A stretch of 64,000 nt of DNA, from contig CM075649.1 of NCBI GenBank assembly GCA_037953625.1, forward strand, positions 100,135,290 through 100,199,289, in the 5' to 3' direction. The translations under genes and the position numbers were made by a program. Source of the stretch: Crotalaria pallida. Taxonomy: Eukaryota; Streptophyta; Magnoliopsida; Fabales; Fabaceae. Positions 10,213 through 21,963 of this stretch are shown piece by piece; the first letter of the stretch is position 1; every line of letters begins with the position of its first letter. The notes under the pieces were generated by a model that saw only the letters and a list, made by a program, of their open reading frames with translations, made no database searches and had not been told where the DNA came from.

Positions 10213-10958
10213 CCGCAAGCCCATTGTATTTACTGCTTCAATTAAATAAAAGTTTTGTTTCTAAATTCATTGTATTTACATACTTTTCCTCATAACCGAT
10301 TAGCCACCGTTTATGACGCGAACGATTATAAACAGCTCGAACAAGAGCTTATAACTAGTCAAGTACTTTAAAAGATTCCCGATTCAAACATGATTATCAA
10401 TCATTTTTTACATCGCGGATAGAGGAACCCACCTCGGCTAAAGTTCTGGCGTTCCGAGGTCTTAACACTTGAATTCAGAACTAAAAGAACAATATGAGAA
10501 GCACAAAATCATAACGGATATTATAAATATTAACTCATTTCGGATCACGTCCCGACGCACTTGCCTACGATCTCGGTTGGCCGACCAGATCGGCGTGGCT
10601 ACAAGTGAAAACGGGGATTGCTACCTCGATAACTTGGCCACCGGTCAAATACGTCGCAGGATCGAGGAATGCACCTTGGCCAAGGCAGTCATTCCGACAG
10701 CATCCCCCGTAGACGTTACGATCCAATTCATGATATTACTTTTAACACACCCCGATGAGAGAGGTGTATGAATCTCCAAATCGCGATACTCTTCCGAGTA
10801 AAAGACCTCGGCTGCGAACATTCTTTTACGTCACCAACAAGCCTCAGAAAAGAATGTCTGATCGACCCAAAAGGGCTCTAAACTCGGCACAGAGTCTCTA
10901 TGACTCTTCCCGAGCTGGGGGGCTTATGTCGTGGACCGGACTCCGGTCCGACCGACCC
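10213..10958 (+). other. EA internal region, non-coding part 2
   Basis: Continuation of EA after S1. It contains GC-rich stretches and an open frame of 100 codons at 10469-10771 that I do not recognise and do not consider a gene. Confidence 0.5.
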
Positions 10959-11264
10959 TCATCTTAACCGACCGTACGCCGAACTCATTCCGAGATCTCC
11001 GCCAGGATTCAGGATGCGAAGCTGCTCGATGGTATTGAGGAAAGAGTCTTCAACTGCGTGATCCCAGTTATAAAAAATCTCTTTGGCTGCCCTTTTGTGC
11101 TTAAGAGCTTTCGCTCTTATTTTGTCTAAAGATGCATGGAGTTCGGCGGCCTCATCTTTGGCATCCTCGAGTTGCTCTCGAGCCACTACGGCATCCTCCT
11201 CGGCTTTCCGAGCCTTCTCTTTAGCCTCCCGCAGAGCTGTGGCATCCTCTTCGGCCTCCTTCAA
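10959..11264 (-). pseudogene. Antisense coiled-coil ORF fragment near the EA 3' LTR
   Basis: 101 codons on the strand opposite to EA, without an ATG at the 5' end, so it is 5'-truncated. Residues 1-60 are an Ala/Glu/Lys-rich heptad pattern typical of a coiled coil (EAEEDATALREAKEKA). After this come KHKRAAKEIF and then a short hydrophobic segment with QLRILNPGGDL. Some Tat-clade gypsy elements are known to carry an extra antisense ORF between pol and the 3' LTR, and position and orientation fit that. The resemblance to such proteins is from memory and not proven. Chance coding in a GC-rich stretch is the alternative. Confidence 0.4.
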
Positions 11265-11560
11265 AACCCCTCAACTTCCCTCCTTCCACGATGCACCGGT
11301 TGGGCCAAAGGCCCATTAACCCGCTCAGCCACCCACAAGGAAAGACGTGGCAGTTATTGGAGTTACTTTTTCAAAGTTCGAAATTTGAAATGATTTGGCA
11401 CAACTTCCCAGGGCACGTATCGTACCTAAAGAACCTAAAACGTCACCTCGAACAAGCTATATGGTTAAGGCTGGAAACGGTTGTCACACTTCTGAACCAA
11501 GACATGCTAAAGGTTAACCCTATCCACTTGTTACCTCGCCACAGACTTTACAAGTCTTAC

Positions 11561-11573
11561 AAGCTGGGGGGCT
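11561..11573 (+). other. EA polypurine tract
   Basis: AAGCTGGGGGGCT directly before the 3' LTR, the expected site for plus-strand priming. Confidence 0.7.
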
Positions 11574-12164
11574 TGTAGGGTCTGCCGACCATATACGGAC
11601 CTAAGTCTTACTAAGGGGATTCTCTAAGGGCTCTATACATGGTTCACCTATCATGAAAGTCCTTCGCTCGAACTCATGGACTCCGAGCATACAAGAGGGC
11701 CAGGCTCGGACTTGATGGAACCGAGCCTTACGATCGGTCCCCAATCCATTAGGCTCGGGACTCTAGGGACCGAGACACATCGTCGGTTCATGGATAAGCT
11801 CAAGCTCTCTGAGGCTTCTAATCCCATCCGCAAATCTCTCCTAGATTCTCGCAACAGCCTAGACATGAGATCTTCAGCTGATCCTAACCAGATTCTAAGC
11901 ATAATTATCTGATATTATCTCACAGAGTCCTGGTTCATCACAACTTTGATACAGGGCCCAAACAGCCCATATCAGCCTCCTCCAAACCCTATAAATAGCT
12001 CATCACAGCTAGGGTTTCAGGGAGGTTCTCTCATCCCTACTCTCAAGAACTACGTGTGGCTTGATCCCCTTATCACTAGGGGTACGTAGGACCGGGGTCA
12101 CCCTCGTCAGCTGCAACAACCCCAAACACACATCGTGGTGTTCCATCAATACCGGAACACTACA
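11574..12164 (+). repeat. EA 3' LTR
   Basis: 591 bp, partner of 4941-5532; TATA box at 11990-11997; followed by the target duplication TCTTT. Confidence 0.95.
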
Positions 12165-13306
12165 TCTTTCAACCATCAAAATCACTTGCATGCATAATAC
12201 CAAACCTGCTCAAAACAGAATTGAGCTACAGATTGGCCTCCAAGCCTTTTAACATGTTCATATAATGCCCTTTTGAGTCTTTGTTGACTCAAATCCTAAA
12301 ACACATAATTTTAGCCTTAATCTAGTATAAGGTAAACTTCTCCCATACCTTAGGATAGTGTTTGATGAGTAATAACACTGAGATTGAAGAAAAATCCATA
12401 GATTCCACAGAAATCCTTAGTTCTACTCTTAACCACGATTTCAGCAACAGGGTCCAAATACCAGGGATTTTGACATAGAGATTGACCAAACAAATTAGGG
12501 AAAATAACTGGAATTGCTCTAGGTAACATGCACTAAAGGATCTAAGTGATTTGAGGCTTAAAGGTTACCTGTACTTACCAAAATCAGAGCTTAAACCTAG
12601 CTTCCATAAACAAGAACAACACTGAACCAGTTTTCAAGCTTCAACTTCAGAGATTGATTTCTTCTTCCACACACACTTTTAACTTACAAACTTTATATCT
12701 ACATGAAGCTCAGGATGTAAGCTTCGTGTTCGTGTATCACTCAAAGCCTCACTCCCCACACAGAAGAAGAATCGAACAGAATGAAGCAAAAACCCTAGAA
12801 CAGAGATTTCCCAACCAACACTCACCAAAACTCCGATTTTGATCTCAATCCAAGCCTATTGTAGTGCAATTAAATTCTCATGCAGAGCGACACGTCTAAT
12901 TCCACTCAAGGAAGGAAGTAATCGTGGCAAAAACATGATCCACAACTGGATTACTCATCAAACTCCACTATCTCAGTTTCTGGGTTTCATCGACTAACCG
13001 ATTACAGGGCATTACTAACCGGTTACATCAGTGTAAAATTTAAAAATTAATACTTTTAAAACCTTTCCCTCCAAAAACCTTTCTAATATTACATTTAGGT
13101 CCTAACCCAGGGACTAAAATGCAATATCTATATTTTTGTATATCCTTATCATATAAAAAATACCTTCACCTATTTTTTTTTATTTATGTTTCAAGACTAA
13201 TTAAATACAAAACATAAACTTGGAAAAATTTATTTTAATTAATAATAAAACTTTATTTATTATTAATTTCCTTATTATCCGGGAGATGAAAATTAGGGGT
13301 GTTACA
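12165..13306 (-). repeat. E1 3' LTR, inner segment
   Basis: Continues the left LTR after EA and ends GGGGTGTTACA at 13306. It matches 37408-38438. The promoter-like sequence seen in the right LTR is degraded here (TACAAT in place of TATAAA near 12860). Confidence 0.9.
12995..13025. repeat. ACCGGT-type palindrome pair near the E1 LTR start
   Basis: TAACCGATTA (12995) and TAACCGGTTA (13016), about 280-310 bp from the LTR start in sense. The right LTR has TAACCGGTTA at 38141 and TAACCTGTTA at 38162. Confidence 0.8.
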
Positions 13307-13320
13307 CTACTCCCCCACTT
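13307..13320 (-). other. E1 polypurine tract
   Basis: In sense AAGTGGGGGAGTAG, directly before the 3' LTR. Confidence 0.85.
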
Positions 13321-13348
13321 AAAAGGAATTCGTCCCCGAAATTCTAAC

Positions 13349-14621
13349 TTACATAAACAACTCAGGGTATTCTTGACGCATCTTATCTTCTAATTCCCAC
13401 GTAGCATCAGACACGTCGGCATTTTCCCAGATAACCTTGACTAAAGGTATCTCTTTTCCCCTAAGCTACTTAACTTCCCGATCTTCTATCCGAACCGGTC
13501 TAGCTTCAAAGGTAAGGTTTTCCTTCAAAGTTAGATTATCAGGTTGAATTTTCAAAACAACTGATGGGTCATGCACATATTTCTTTAACTGGGAAACATG
13601 AAAAACATTGTGCAAGTTCGACAGAGAGGGTGGTAAAGCTATTTGATAGGCAACAGGACCAACTCTCTTAAGGATTTGGTATGGACCTATAAACTTAGGT
13701 GAAAGCTTTCGGGTTCTCAAGGCTCTACTGATTCCTTTCATCAGGACTATCCGAAGAAACACATGGTCGCCTTCCGAAAACTCTACTGGCTTTCTCCTCT
13801 TATCAGCATAACTCTTCTGCCGACTCTGAGCTGCTTTCATCTTTTCCTGAACCATCTTAATCTTCTCAGTTGTCTGCTGCACAATTTCTGGTCCAACAAC
13901 TAAGTTCTCCCCCACTTGAAACCAGCATAGCGGGGTTTGGCATTTCCTTCCATACAAAGCTTCAAACGGTGCCATTCCGATGCTTGCATGATAACTGTTG
14001 TTGTATGTGAATTCTGCAAGAGGTAACACTTGATCCCAACTTCCCTGCTCTTCAAGTGCACAAGCCCTCAATATATCTTCCAAAGACTGAATAGTTCTCT
14101 CCGTTTGACCATCCGTCTGTGGATGATACGCAGAACTCAACTTTAAACTTGTTCCCATAGATGTATTGCAAACCCTTCCAAAACTGTGAAGCAAACATGG
14201 GATCCCGATCCGACACAATACTTGAAGGCACTCCGTGTAGACGAACTACCACCTTAATGTAGATCTGGGTAAGCTTATTCAAAGGATAGCGCATATTTAT
14301 CGGAATAATATGCGCCGACTTAGTCAACCGATCCACAATCACCCAGAGTGCATCATGATTTGCTGTTGTCTTTGGCAAACCAGATACAAAATCCATTGAG
14401 ATACTATCCCACTTCCATTGAGGGATATCTAAAGGTTGCAATTGTCCTCCCGGTTTCTGATGCTCTACCTTAGCTTTCTGACAGATTAAACACGAAGCCA
14501 CATATTCCGCGACATCCTTTTTCAAACCAGACCACCAAAACATTTTCTTCAAATCCTGATACATTTTGGTTGATCCATGATGCATACTCATCCGACTCTT
14601 ATGTGCTTCATCAAGAATCAA
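13349..14621 (-). pseudogene. E1 integrase and chromodomain (broken)
   Basis: In sense order: zinc-binding region (HHGSTKMYQDL ... SCLICQKAK) and the start of the catalytic core (SMDFVSGLPKT, IVDRLTKSAH) from 14621. A frameshift near 14140-14150 follows. The second frame (14218-13466) has SAYHPQTDGQ, FTYNNSYHAS and the GPYQILKRVGPVAYQ region. A TAG at 13466-13468 then interrupts, after which the same frame continues to a stop at 13349-13351 with a diverged chromodomain-like end (VKVIWEN... DATWELED). That C-terminal module is typical of Tekay/Del chromoviruses, where it is thought to steer insertion to certain chromatin. Not translatable as one protein. Confidence 0.85.
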
Positions 14622-14697
14622 TCTCCTAACCTCCTGATCTTTTGGTATGCAAATCCTTCTTCTGAAACGAAGGATTCCATCCGGCCCAATTTTGAAA

Positions 14698-16323
14698 TCA
14701 GGTTCCTTCCCCCTCCGAACCTAATCTCTTCTTTTTAATCAACTCCTTATCTACTTGTTGCAACTCCCGAATTCTTTCCAAGAATTCATTTGTGATCTGC
14801 AGTATTCCTAACTTGATGCTTGATGGTTCCACTTGCATCAACAAGCTCAAGTCTCTAAACTCCTCGATCAAAGCTGCTTCCTTCACCATCATTGTACTTA
14901 TATGAATTGCTTTCTGACTCAAAGCATCCGCAACCACATTCGCCTTACGTGGATGGTAATGGAGTTTAAATTCATAATCCTTCAAAAACTCCATCCATCG
15001 CCTTTGCCTCATATTCAACTCCTTTTGGTCGAACAGATATTTCAAACTCTTATGGTCACTAAATACTTGGAAAATAGTGCCATAGAGATGATGTCTCCAT
15101 ATCTTTAAGGCAAACACGATGGCAACCAACTCCAAATTGTGTGTCGGGTAATTCACTTCATGATTCTTCAACTGTTGTGATGCATAAGCCACTACTCTTC
15201 CTTCTTGCATCAACACACACCCAAGTCCTTGCTTAGATGCATCACAGTACACCTCAAAACTCTTATGAGGGTCAGGTAAGATTAACACAGGAGACGATGT
15301 TAACCTTTCCTTTAACTCTCGGAAACTACTTTTACACCTGTCGTCCCACACAAACGGGTGATCTTTCTGAGTCAACTTGGTCAAAGGCAATGCAATCTTG
15401 GAAAATCCTTCTATAAACCAACGATAGTATCCATCCAGCCCTAAGAAACTTCTCACCTCAGTCACAGTCTTAGGCTGTTCCCATTTCAACACTGAACTCA
15501 TCTTTGCTGGATCCACCGCAATTCCTTCCTTAGAGATCACATGCCCAAGAAACTTTACTTCATTCAACCAAAACTCACATTTCGCAAGTTTGGCATACAG
15601 CTGCTTCTCCTTTAGGACCTTCAACACAATCCTGAGATGTTCTTCATGCTCCTCCGGACTCTTAGAATAGACCAAAATATCATCTATGAACACCACTACA
15701 AACAAATCCAGGTATGGTCTAAAGATCCGGTTCATATAATCCATGAAAATGGCAGGTGCATTAGTCAATCCGAATGGTATCACAACATACTCATAATGAT
15801 CGTATCGAGATCGAAATGCAGTCTTGGGTATATCTTCCTCCTTTATCCGGATCTGATGATAGCCCTATCTCAGATCAATCTTTGAAAACACTGTAGCTCC
15901 TCTAACTTGATCCATAAGGTCATCAATCCTTGGAAAAGGATACTTATTCTTAATGGTGACCTTATTCAACTGTCTGTAGTCCACACACATTCTCATACTT
16001 CCATCCTTCTTCTTTACAAACAGTAGTGGAGCTCCCCAAGGCGAAACACTTAGCCTGATCATCTGTTTCTGCAACAACGCCTCTATCTGCTTTTTCATTT
16101 CTGCCATTTCCGGTGGTGCCATTCTATAAGGAGCAATAGAGATGGGACCAGCTCCAGGAACTAAGTCAATCCCAAACTCTATTTCTCGCTTCGGAGGTAA
16201 TCCTGGTATCTCTTCAGGAAATACTTCTGGAAATTCCCTCACCACAGGAATCTCTTCTATTGGCCTTGTCTCTCCTTCTCCGTTATGTAGCAGAGAATAA
16301 ACACATGTAACCTTCGGGTTCAA
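14698..16323 (-). pseudogene. E1 reverse transcriptase and RNase H (broken)
   Basis: One frame runs from 16323 to 14698 with a single TAG at 15865-15867, where the family usually has Ser in IDLRSGYHQ. Upstream are the pre-RT segment (PVVREFPEVFPEEIPGLPP) and RT motifs SPWGAPLLFVKKKDGS and VDYRQLNKVT. Downstream are MPFGLTNAP-like IPFGLTNAP, the catalytic FIDDILVYS, and RNase H with VYCDASKQGLG, NLELVAIVFALKIW and FSDHKSLKYL. A frameshift near 14700 separates it from integrase. It is used here as the reference for the deletion in E3 pol. Confidence 0.85.
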
Positions 16324-17663
16324 GGGTTTTATATTGGATTGTCTTTCTCTCGCAATTGATGATCACTTGGTTCTTCATCAACCAATCCATACCCAAGATC
16401 ACATCTAATTGTAACATATGAAGACAAACCAAATCTACTTTAGAAACACGACCCAAGATTTCAACTTCATACCCTAAGCAAACCTTAGAGGTAAAGATGG
16501 GTATTCTAGTAGGGGTATCTATACTAAGACAACAAGGCGAATCAGAAACAACAAGATTCAACCTACTCACACATTCATGAGAAACAAAAGAATGTGTAGC
16601 TCCAGAATCAAACATAATCATGCAAGGTTGATCATTAAGCAAAAAGTTACCTTGCACGAGATTCGGGGTTTGGGTTGCTTCAGTACCACTCAGGGTAAAC
16701 ACTTTGCCTTGCACCACAGACTTGCCAGCAGATCCTTTAGCATCACCTTTTGCAAGTTCTTTGCAATCGCGAGCAAAATGACCTTGCTTTCCACAATTGA
16801 AACATCCTCCTGTGGTCCAGCAGACTTGACCATGGTGATAACGTTTACACTTCTCACAATAAGGAGCATTATTGCGAGTCTTGTTCCTGTTATCAATCAC
16901 AGCTTTGCCCTTGCCTTTGTTCTTCTGAGCATATGGACCATTATTCCGGTGATCAAATCTCTTCTTCCTCTGTGGTCCATAACTCTGTCCACTACCCTTT
17001 CCTTGGCTTTCTACTAACTCAGCCTTCTTATCATCTTCATACATTCTGCACATATCCACAAGTGCAGGAAAACTCTGAATTTTCTGGTAACTAAAGATAT
17101 ACTTTAACTCCGGTCTCAGTCCACCTTCAAACTTGATACGCTTACTCCTTTCATCAGGGTTATTCAGGTAGTAGGGGGAATACTTCATCAGCTCTTCAAA
17201 CTTAGCAGCATATTCTCCTACACTCATATCTCCCTGTTTCAATTGCATGAACTCTACCTCTTTCTTTCTCCTTAAATCTTATGGAAAGTATTTATTAATT
17301 AAGAAATTTCTCCATAAACACTCCCCAGCTGATTGCTCTTCTCTCAAAGTTCAGCAATTGCACCGTATGATCCCACCAATTCTCAGCCTCCCCATGAAGC
17401 ATATAAACTTCATATGTTACCTTCTGAGCATCTGAACAGTCTAAAGCTCTGAAAATCTGGTTCATTTCATACAACCACTTATTTGCCTCATCAGGTTTGT
17501 ATCCTCCTTCAAACCTTGGTGGATTGCATTTTCTAAACTCCAACAGAGTCTTTGCATCATTATTTACCACATTACCAACATGTTGGTTACCAGCTCGTCC
17601 TTGTGGTGGCTACTGTTGCTGCTGCTGCATACCTTCCAGCACAGCCGTAATACGCTCTAACAT
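16283..17663 (-). pseudogene. E1 gag and protease (broken)
   Basis: The likely start is ATG at 17663, giving MLERITAVLEGM followed by a Gln run and a TAG (17610-17612) in place of a Gln codon. After this come the gag core (FRKCNPPRFEGG, NQIFRALDCSDAQKV), a small insertion and a stop near 17275, then QGDMSVGEYAAKFEELMKY. The zinc knuckle is CFNCGKQGHFARDC. The retropepsin motif is FDSGATHSFVS, and the segment ends past LDVILGMDWL. A frame change near 16300 leads into pol. The product would normally form the particle and mature it. Confidence 0.85.
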
Positions 17664-17831
17664 CTCATTAATGTATAATTTCTATTTCTGGACTATGGGC
17701 TTTGGGTCACTAAAAGGTCTTTTAAAACATAAGCACAACTAGCTTATTTGACTAACTTACTCAAATATATTCAAATAACATTGAATATGATACTTATCTG
17801 CATCGTCAGGGCCATGAGGGACAGGACCATT

Positions 17832-17843
17832 GCTCTGATACCA
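17832..17843 (-). other. E1 primer binding site
   Basis: GCTCTGATACCA on the + strand, i.e. TGGTATCAGAGC in sense, six bases from the 5' LTR at 17850. Confidence 0.9.
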
Positions 17844-18490
17844 CCACAGTGTGACACCCTTGTTTTATATCTTGAAAATAATAAATATTTCCAAATATAG
17901 AATACTTGCTATCAAAAATTGGGTCTAGAAAATTTTTCCTTTTTAACTTATACTTGCTCAATTATAAACACATTTAACCTTGACAAATAATTTGAATTCG
18001 GCTTAATAATACCTTAATTACAAAAGCCTCTTGAGACAACACCTTTTTAATATAATAAAACATATCCGTAGCGTTGATTAAAAACATATTAATTGTCTCT
18101 TGAGTTTAATCGGACTTGTAGAATATAAACTTATTTGTCGAATCCTTTTTGACAAAAATCAGAGTATGCGGAAGTAAAAATAATACTTGTGGGGCATTGC
18201 TGAGGTAAAAACATCATATATATATATATATATATACCATAAGATAAACACCCCCACCAGTATCATAGTAGCAAGTATCACAGTCGAGATAGCAAGTTTT
18301 AGTGAAACATATATATAACTAGCTGCTCAAAATAAACTTCACTCTAAGACCTCTCAAAAATATATACAATATATAACAAAGTCAAAATAGAAGTCCCAGA
18401 GCAGGTCATCCATGTCCTCAACAGCTCCTCTGATCCTCTGCAGCTCTATCCCTAGTCCTAGGATCCAAAATATGTATGCTATGCAAGCTC

Positions 18491-18964
18491 CTAGGAACCA
18501 GCAGGTCCACCTCTAGTAGAAACAGTAGGCTCGACAGGCACCTCCTCCTCGTCCTCATCCTCAATTGGATCCTCCTCGACCTCACCCGACTGTGCAGAAA
18601 CCCCACCACTGGGCCTAGGATCTGCAGAAGCAGTCCTCTCAGAGTCAGCCGGACCAGGAGAAGGAGTCTCCTCAGTAACAACTCTATGTGAAGTAGGATG
18701 AGTACGAATGGCAGATCTAAAACAAAAACTATGAAATCGACGCACTGGTCGAGCCGGGTGTGGTCCTGTATATGAGTAAAAGGGTGGAACATGCATAGTA
18801 TAGACTATAGGGATCCTAAACCTACGAGGTCGCACCCGAACCAAAGGGTTAGGGTGGTAGAGAGTAATCTCCACCTCCCCCTCAAAAGTGGCTCGGTACT
18901 GCTCGTAAGGCCATATACCACTAGGGATAAGGCGTATCTCGATGCATGCTAGGTATCTGGCCAT
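18491..18964 (-). CDS. LTR-encoded ORF of E1, intact copy (unknown function)
   Basis: 157 codons from ATG 18964, in sense with E1, about 0.65-1.1 kb before the LTR 3' end. I do not recognise it. Residues 1-60 are hydrophobic/basic (ARYLACIEIRLIPSGIW, then EGEVEITLYHPNPLVRVRPR, then VPPFYSYTG). The middle is basic, and residues ~95-150 are Ser/Pro/Glu-rich with an acidic stretch (EVEEDPIEDEDEEEVPVEP). The start follows CCCTGTTTAG, a possible splice acceptor. A GGTGAGT donor-like site lies just downstream of the LTR TATA box (about 37965-37975), so a spliced LTR transcript could carry it. It weakly resembles the E0 ORF in order: a C-x-EI motif, an EG-x-xxI segment, a PPF/GPF-Y motif, then an acidic tail. 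Confidence 0.5.
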   Translation of the reverse strand: MARYLACIEIRLIPSGIWPYEQYRATFEGEVEITLYHPNPLVRVRPRRFRIPIVYTMHVPPFYSYTGPHPARPVRRFHSFCFRSAIRTHPTSHRVVTEETPSPGPADSERTASADPRPSGGVSAQSGEVEEDPIEDEDEEEVPVEPTVSTRGGPAGS

Positions 18965-19178
18965 CACCTAAACAGGGCATAGGGAGTAAGTATACACATA
19001 TACATAATCAATAAAGACTAAAATACAAACACAAGTATATCATGGACAGACAATAATGCAAGTACATATGAGCACACCAATTTTCAACATTATATCTCTT
19101 ATAATGCAAGTGGCATGATGCATGATTTCCATCCACAACTGAGGCCTCCATCATCTTTGATATCTGTCAATAGATATC

Positions 19179-19384
19179 TCAGTGTTCCCAGAACACTGAC
19201 ATACGTTCCCAGAACGTATGGCAAACTATACTTGGAAAACAAGCACCACTCCCAGAGTGTGCATTACGTTCCCAGAACGCATAAAAACCATGTCCCAGAC
19301 ACTGGCCACATTCCCAGAATGTGTCATCAAGTAGGTTGCATCAATTTGGTACTCCCAAAGTACCCTCCTTATGTTCCCAGAACA
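19179..19384 (-). repeat. Hairpin array with constant CCCAG loop, E1 right LTR
   Basis: Same eight hairpins as 3856-4059. Several stems are longer here than in the left copy: TCAGTGTT/AACACTGA, GCA-c-CACT/AGTGTGC and GGTACT/AGTACC. Confidence 0.85.
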
Positions 19385-20507
19385 ACATCCAGACACCAAC
19401 CTAATCTCCATTCTCTATGAATGAATGCACACACAATTATTAGGGTTGGTTTTTATCTTTCATTATTGTGATTTAGAAATATCTCAAATTCTCCTTTGAA
19501 TGATTGATTTGAGGTATAACCTTTAACATAAAAATTCATCCTTGAATTAACTTAAAGACATGCCATTAGACTTGGATTGGGAAAAACTTCACCAATGGTA
19601 TCAAACTTTTCACTTAAAAGACTTAACTTTTATTTTTCAGTTTCAGGTACTAACCGGTTAGAATTACAGACCTGAACCTACTAACCTTTGAAATTCAGAA
19701 ATACCCTTTTCTTGAATTCTCTACCCAATCCATAAACAGAGTCTCAGCATTGTTATATACCTCAAACCCAACTGATTTCATCATTCAAAAGTCTAAATCA
19801 CAATCCAATTCCAATTTAGCATAATTTCCACTTGAAATTATCTTTTAACATTAAGGCATTGACTCATCAATTACAATCTGAAACAAACAGTGTTCATTGA
19901 CATGATTTCAGATTGGTTTCAAATGAAATTAGAGTATAGACTTGAGTGCAAATGGTAAGAACACTGAGCCAGTTTTAGAAAACCATTTTCTTTGAAAAAC
20001 TAACAGTATCTAACCGGTTACAGATTCAGAATAACCGGCTAGATTCTGCAGAATGTACACTGCATAAAGGGATTTTGCATACCATTTTCTACCATACTCA
20101 AATGTAACCAATTTCAGTCATAAACAGAGTTCACATACCTTAATATAAACATGTTTAACCACAGAAACATATTCATTTTGCATGCATTCAATTTAGAGCA
20201 TCAAATTTCATATAACTCAACATAAACACAACTTGATATCACAAAACTCATAATAAGCATTTAGATTCTCTTTCAACCATCAAAATCACTTGCATGCATA
20301 ATACCAAACCTGCTCAAAACAGAATTGATCTACAGATTGGCCTCCAAGCCTTTTAACATGTTCATATAATGTGTTGGAAACCAACAAGCGGGCTAAGCAA
20401 ATACTAGAGGGGGGGTGAATATTATTTTGAAGCACTAATACCAAATATTTCGATTGATAATTGAAGAATGGAGCTAAGACTGAATTTTCTGCAATCAGAC
20501 ACAAAAT

Positions 20508-20579
20508 ACTCGAGTCTTTTGTGAAATACTCGAGTTTTTCAGTGATGAACAACTCGAGTCTTTTCTGAAATACTCGAGT
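20508..20579. repeat. ACTCGAGT cluster, LTR a, 3' part
   Basis: Four ACTCGAGT palindromes, at sense positions 1371-1442 of the LTR. Equivalent clusters occur at about 28237-28308 and 35966-36037. Confidence 0.9.
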
Positions 20580-21474
20580 TTTTCCTATCAGATATGGGAA
20601 AAACCAGAAACGAAAATTCAGCAATTTAACTCAAATCAATTCAATAATAAACAGGAACTTATCCAACAGAATAGCAAGCAATCTAAATAACTTTTAAACA
20701 CAAAGATTCCTTGAACTTGCTACCTAATCGTATAAATCCTAATTGATTGAAATGACTTAAGTCTATTGAGCTAGAAAGTAGATTAAAAGCAATAAACCAA
20801 CACTCAAGCAATTTTATCCTGGTTCACTCCAACAATGAGCTACATCCAGTCCTCCTAATCACTTAGGAGTTTCTACTAATAATCAAATTGTTAGAAATTA
20901 CAAAGGATTGCTTGAGAATGGCCTCACTCAACCTAACCCTTTCAAGAGTGTACCAAACTCTTGATTTCTACCCCAATTTGATTCCGGTGATTGAAGAACT
21001 CTTCACAAAGCTTCCTTGAACTCCCTTCAAGAAACTCCACCGGGCTAGGAACCTCCTAGTCTTGTGCTTGAGAACCTCTCAAGACTTCCAACACCCTAAG
21101 CCACTTAGGGTTTGCTTGGGAACAATCCAAGACTTTGAATAATCAAGCTTTTTGTATGTGTATTACTAATCTCACAATGGATTAGCACAAATAAGCACAG
21201 CTCAATGTAAGAATTGAGGCCTAAAACTCAACTTGGAATAAAATGACAATATGAGTGAGAAGTTGAGTTTTTTTGGGAATTAACACTTGAGAAAAGGAAA
21301 TTATGAAAGCTTGTGATCAATAATGTGTTGTTGTCTTGTTTGTTCTTGCACAAATTCAAAGAGAAATTTTACAATTAGGTTCTGAATTCTCTCTTGGGGT
21401 TGGATGATACTCAAATGCCCTCAATTGGGTTTTTGAGTTTCTCCAACGTTCATTTTTGCTGACTGGACAAAAAT

Positions 21475-21634
21475 ACTCGAGTCTTTTGGTAAATACTCGA
21501 GTCTTTTTGGTCGGTCACGAGTGAATTGGTGCACGAACAAGACTAACGGTCATAATTGCTGACCTGGCACAAATACTCGAGTTTTTCTATAAATACTCGA
21601 GTATATACTCCAGTCTTTATCAAAATACTCGAGT
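21475..21634. repeat. ACTCGAGT cluster, LTR a, 5' part
   Basis: Five ACTCGAGT palindromes and degenerate copies (for example ACTCCAGT), at sense positions 316-475. In LTR c the degenerate copy is perfect, giving one more palindrome. Confidence 0.9.
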
Positions 21635-21949
21635 ATTTTGATCAGATATGGGAAAAATTATTTTTCAATTTTATTTTTCCTCTCAAGTATTAATTTTTGG
21701 TCAATCTCAACTTAATAAACATATAAAAATTTATTCCTAGAAGAGACTAACTATTTCTACCCACTCTCAACCACTCTCAACATAAATTAGAAATTTACAA
21801 TTAATATTTGATTGAGAATGATTGGACACTTGTCTTCTTTTCTTGACTTCTTGTTGATGTTGATGTTGCAATATCTTCAAGGCATGATTTGTTAATTATT
21901 TTGTCATCATCAAAACATAATCCACCTAATTAGGAGCATTGAATTCACA

Positions 21950-21963
21950 ATCTCCCCCTTTTT
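21950..21963 (-). other. Sirevirus unit 1 polypurine tract
   Basis: In sense AAAAAGGGGGAGAT, abutting the 3' LTR. Further purine tracts lie at 22026-22033, 22202-22217 (AAAAAGGGGGAGAGAT) and 22345-22352. Multiple tracts are a known Sirevirus trait. Confidence 0.9.

Larger units (their letters stand above)
4941..12164 (+). mobile_element. EA: non-autonomous gypsy-like element (Tat/LARD type) inserted in the E1 LTR
   Basis: Complete element: TGTAGGG...ACTACA LTRs of 592 and 591 bp, primer-site-like TGGCGCC sequence, ~6 kb internal region, purine tract and a perfect 5-bp target duplication TCTTT (4936-4940 and 12165-12169). The uninterrupted target survives in the other E1 LTR at about 20270-20285. 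I find no gag or pol domain. Without the solo LTR S1 it is about 5.5 kb. Presumably it was mobilised by proteins of a related autonomous element. Confidence 0.9.
17850..20371 (-). repeat. E1 5' LTR, inner segment
   Basis: Partner of 2533-4940 and 12165 onward. It has a longer (AT)n run at about 18216-18236 than the left LTR. It carries the intact LTR ORF, the second hairpin array and palindromes. TAATG at 20367-20371 is the target duplication of the Sirevirus array. Confidence 0.9.
20372..21949 (-). repeat. Sirevirus LTR a (3' LTR of unit 1)
   Basis: 1,578 bp. It differs from LTR b at about three visible positions (for example ATATT/ATAGT near 20424). ACTCGAGT palindromes occur in two clusters, 20508-20579 and 21475-21634. 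Confidence 0.95.

Noticed and set aside
10469..10771. 100-codon frame in EA as gag remnant
   Set aside because: No gag motif, zinc knuckle or similarity to the gag proteins elsewhere in the window.
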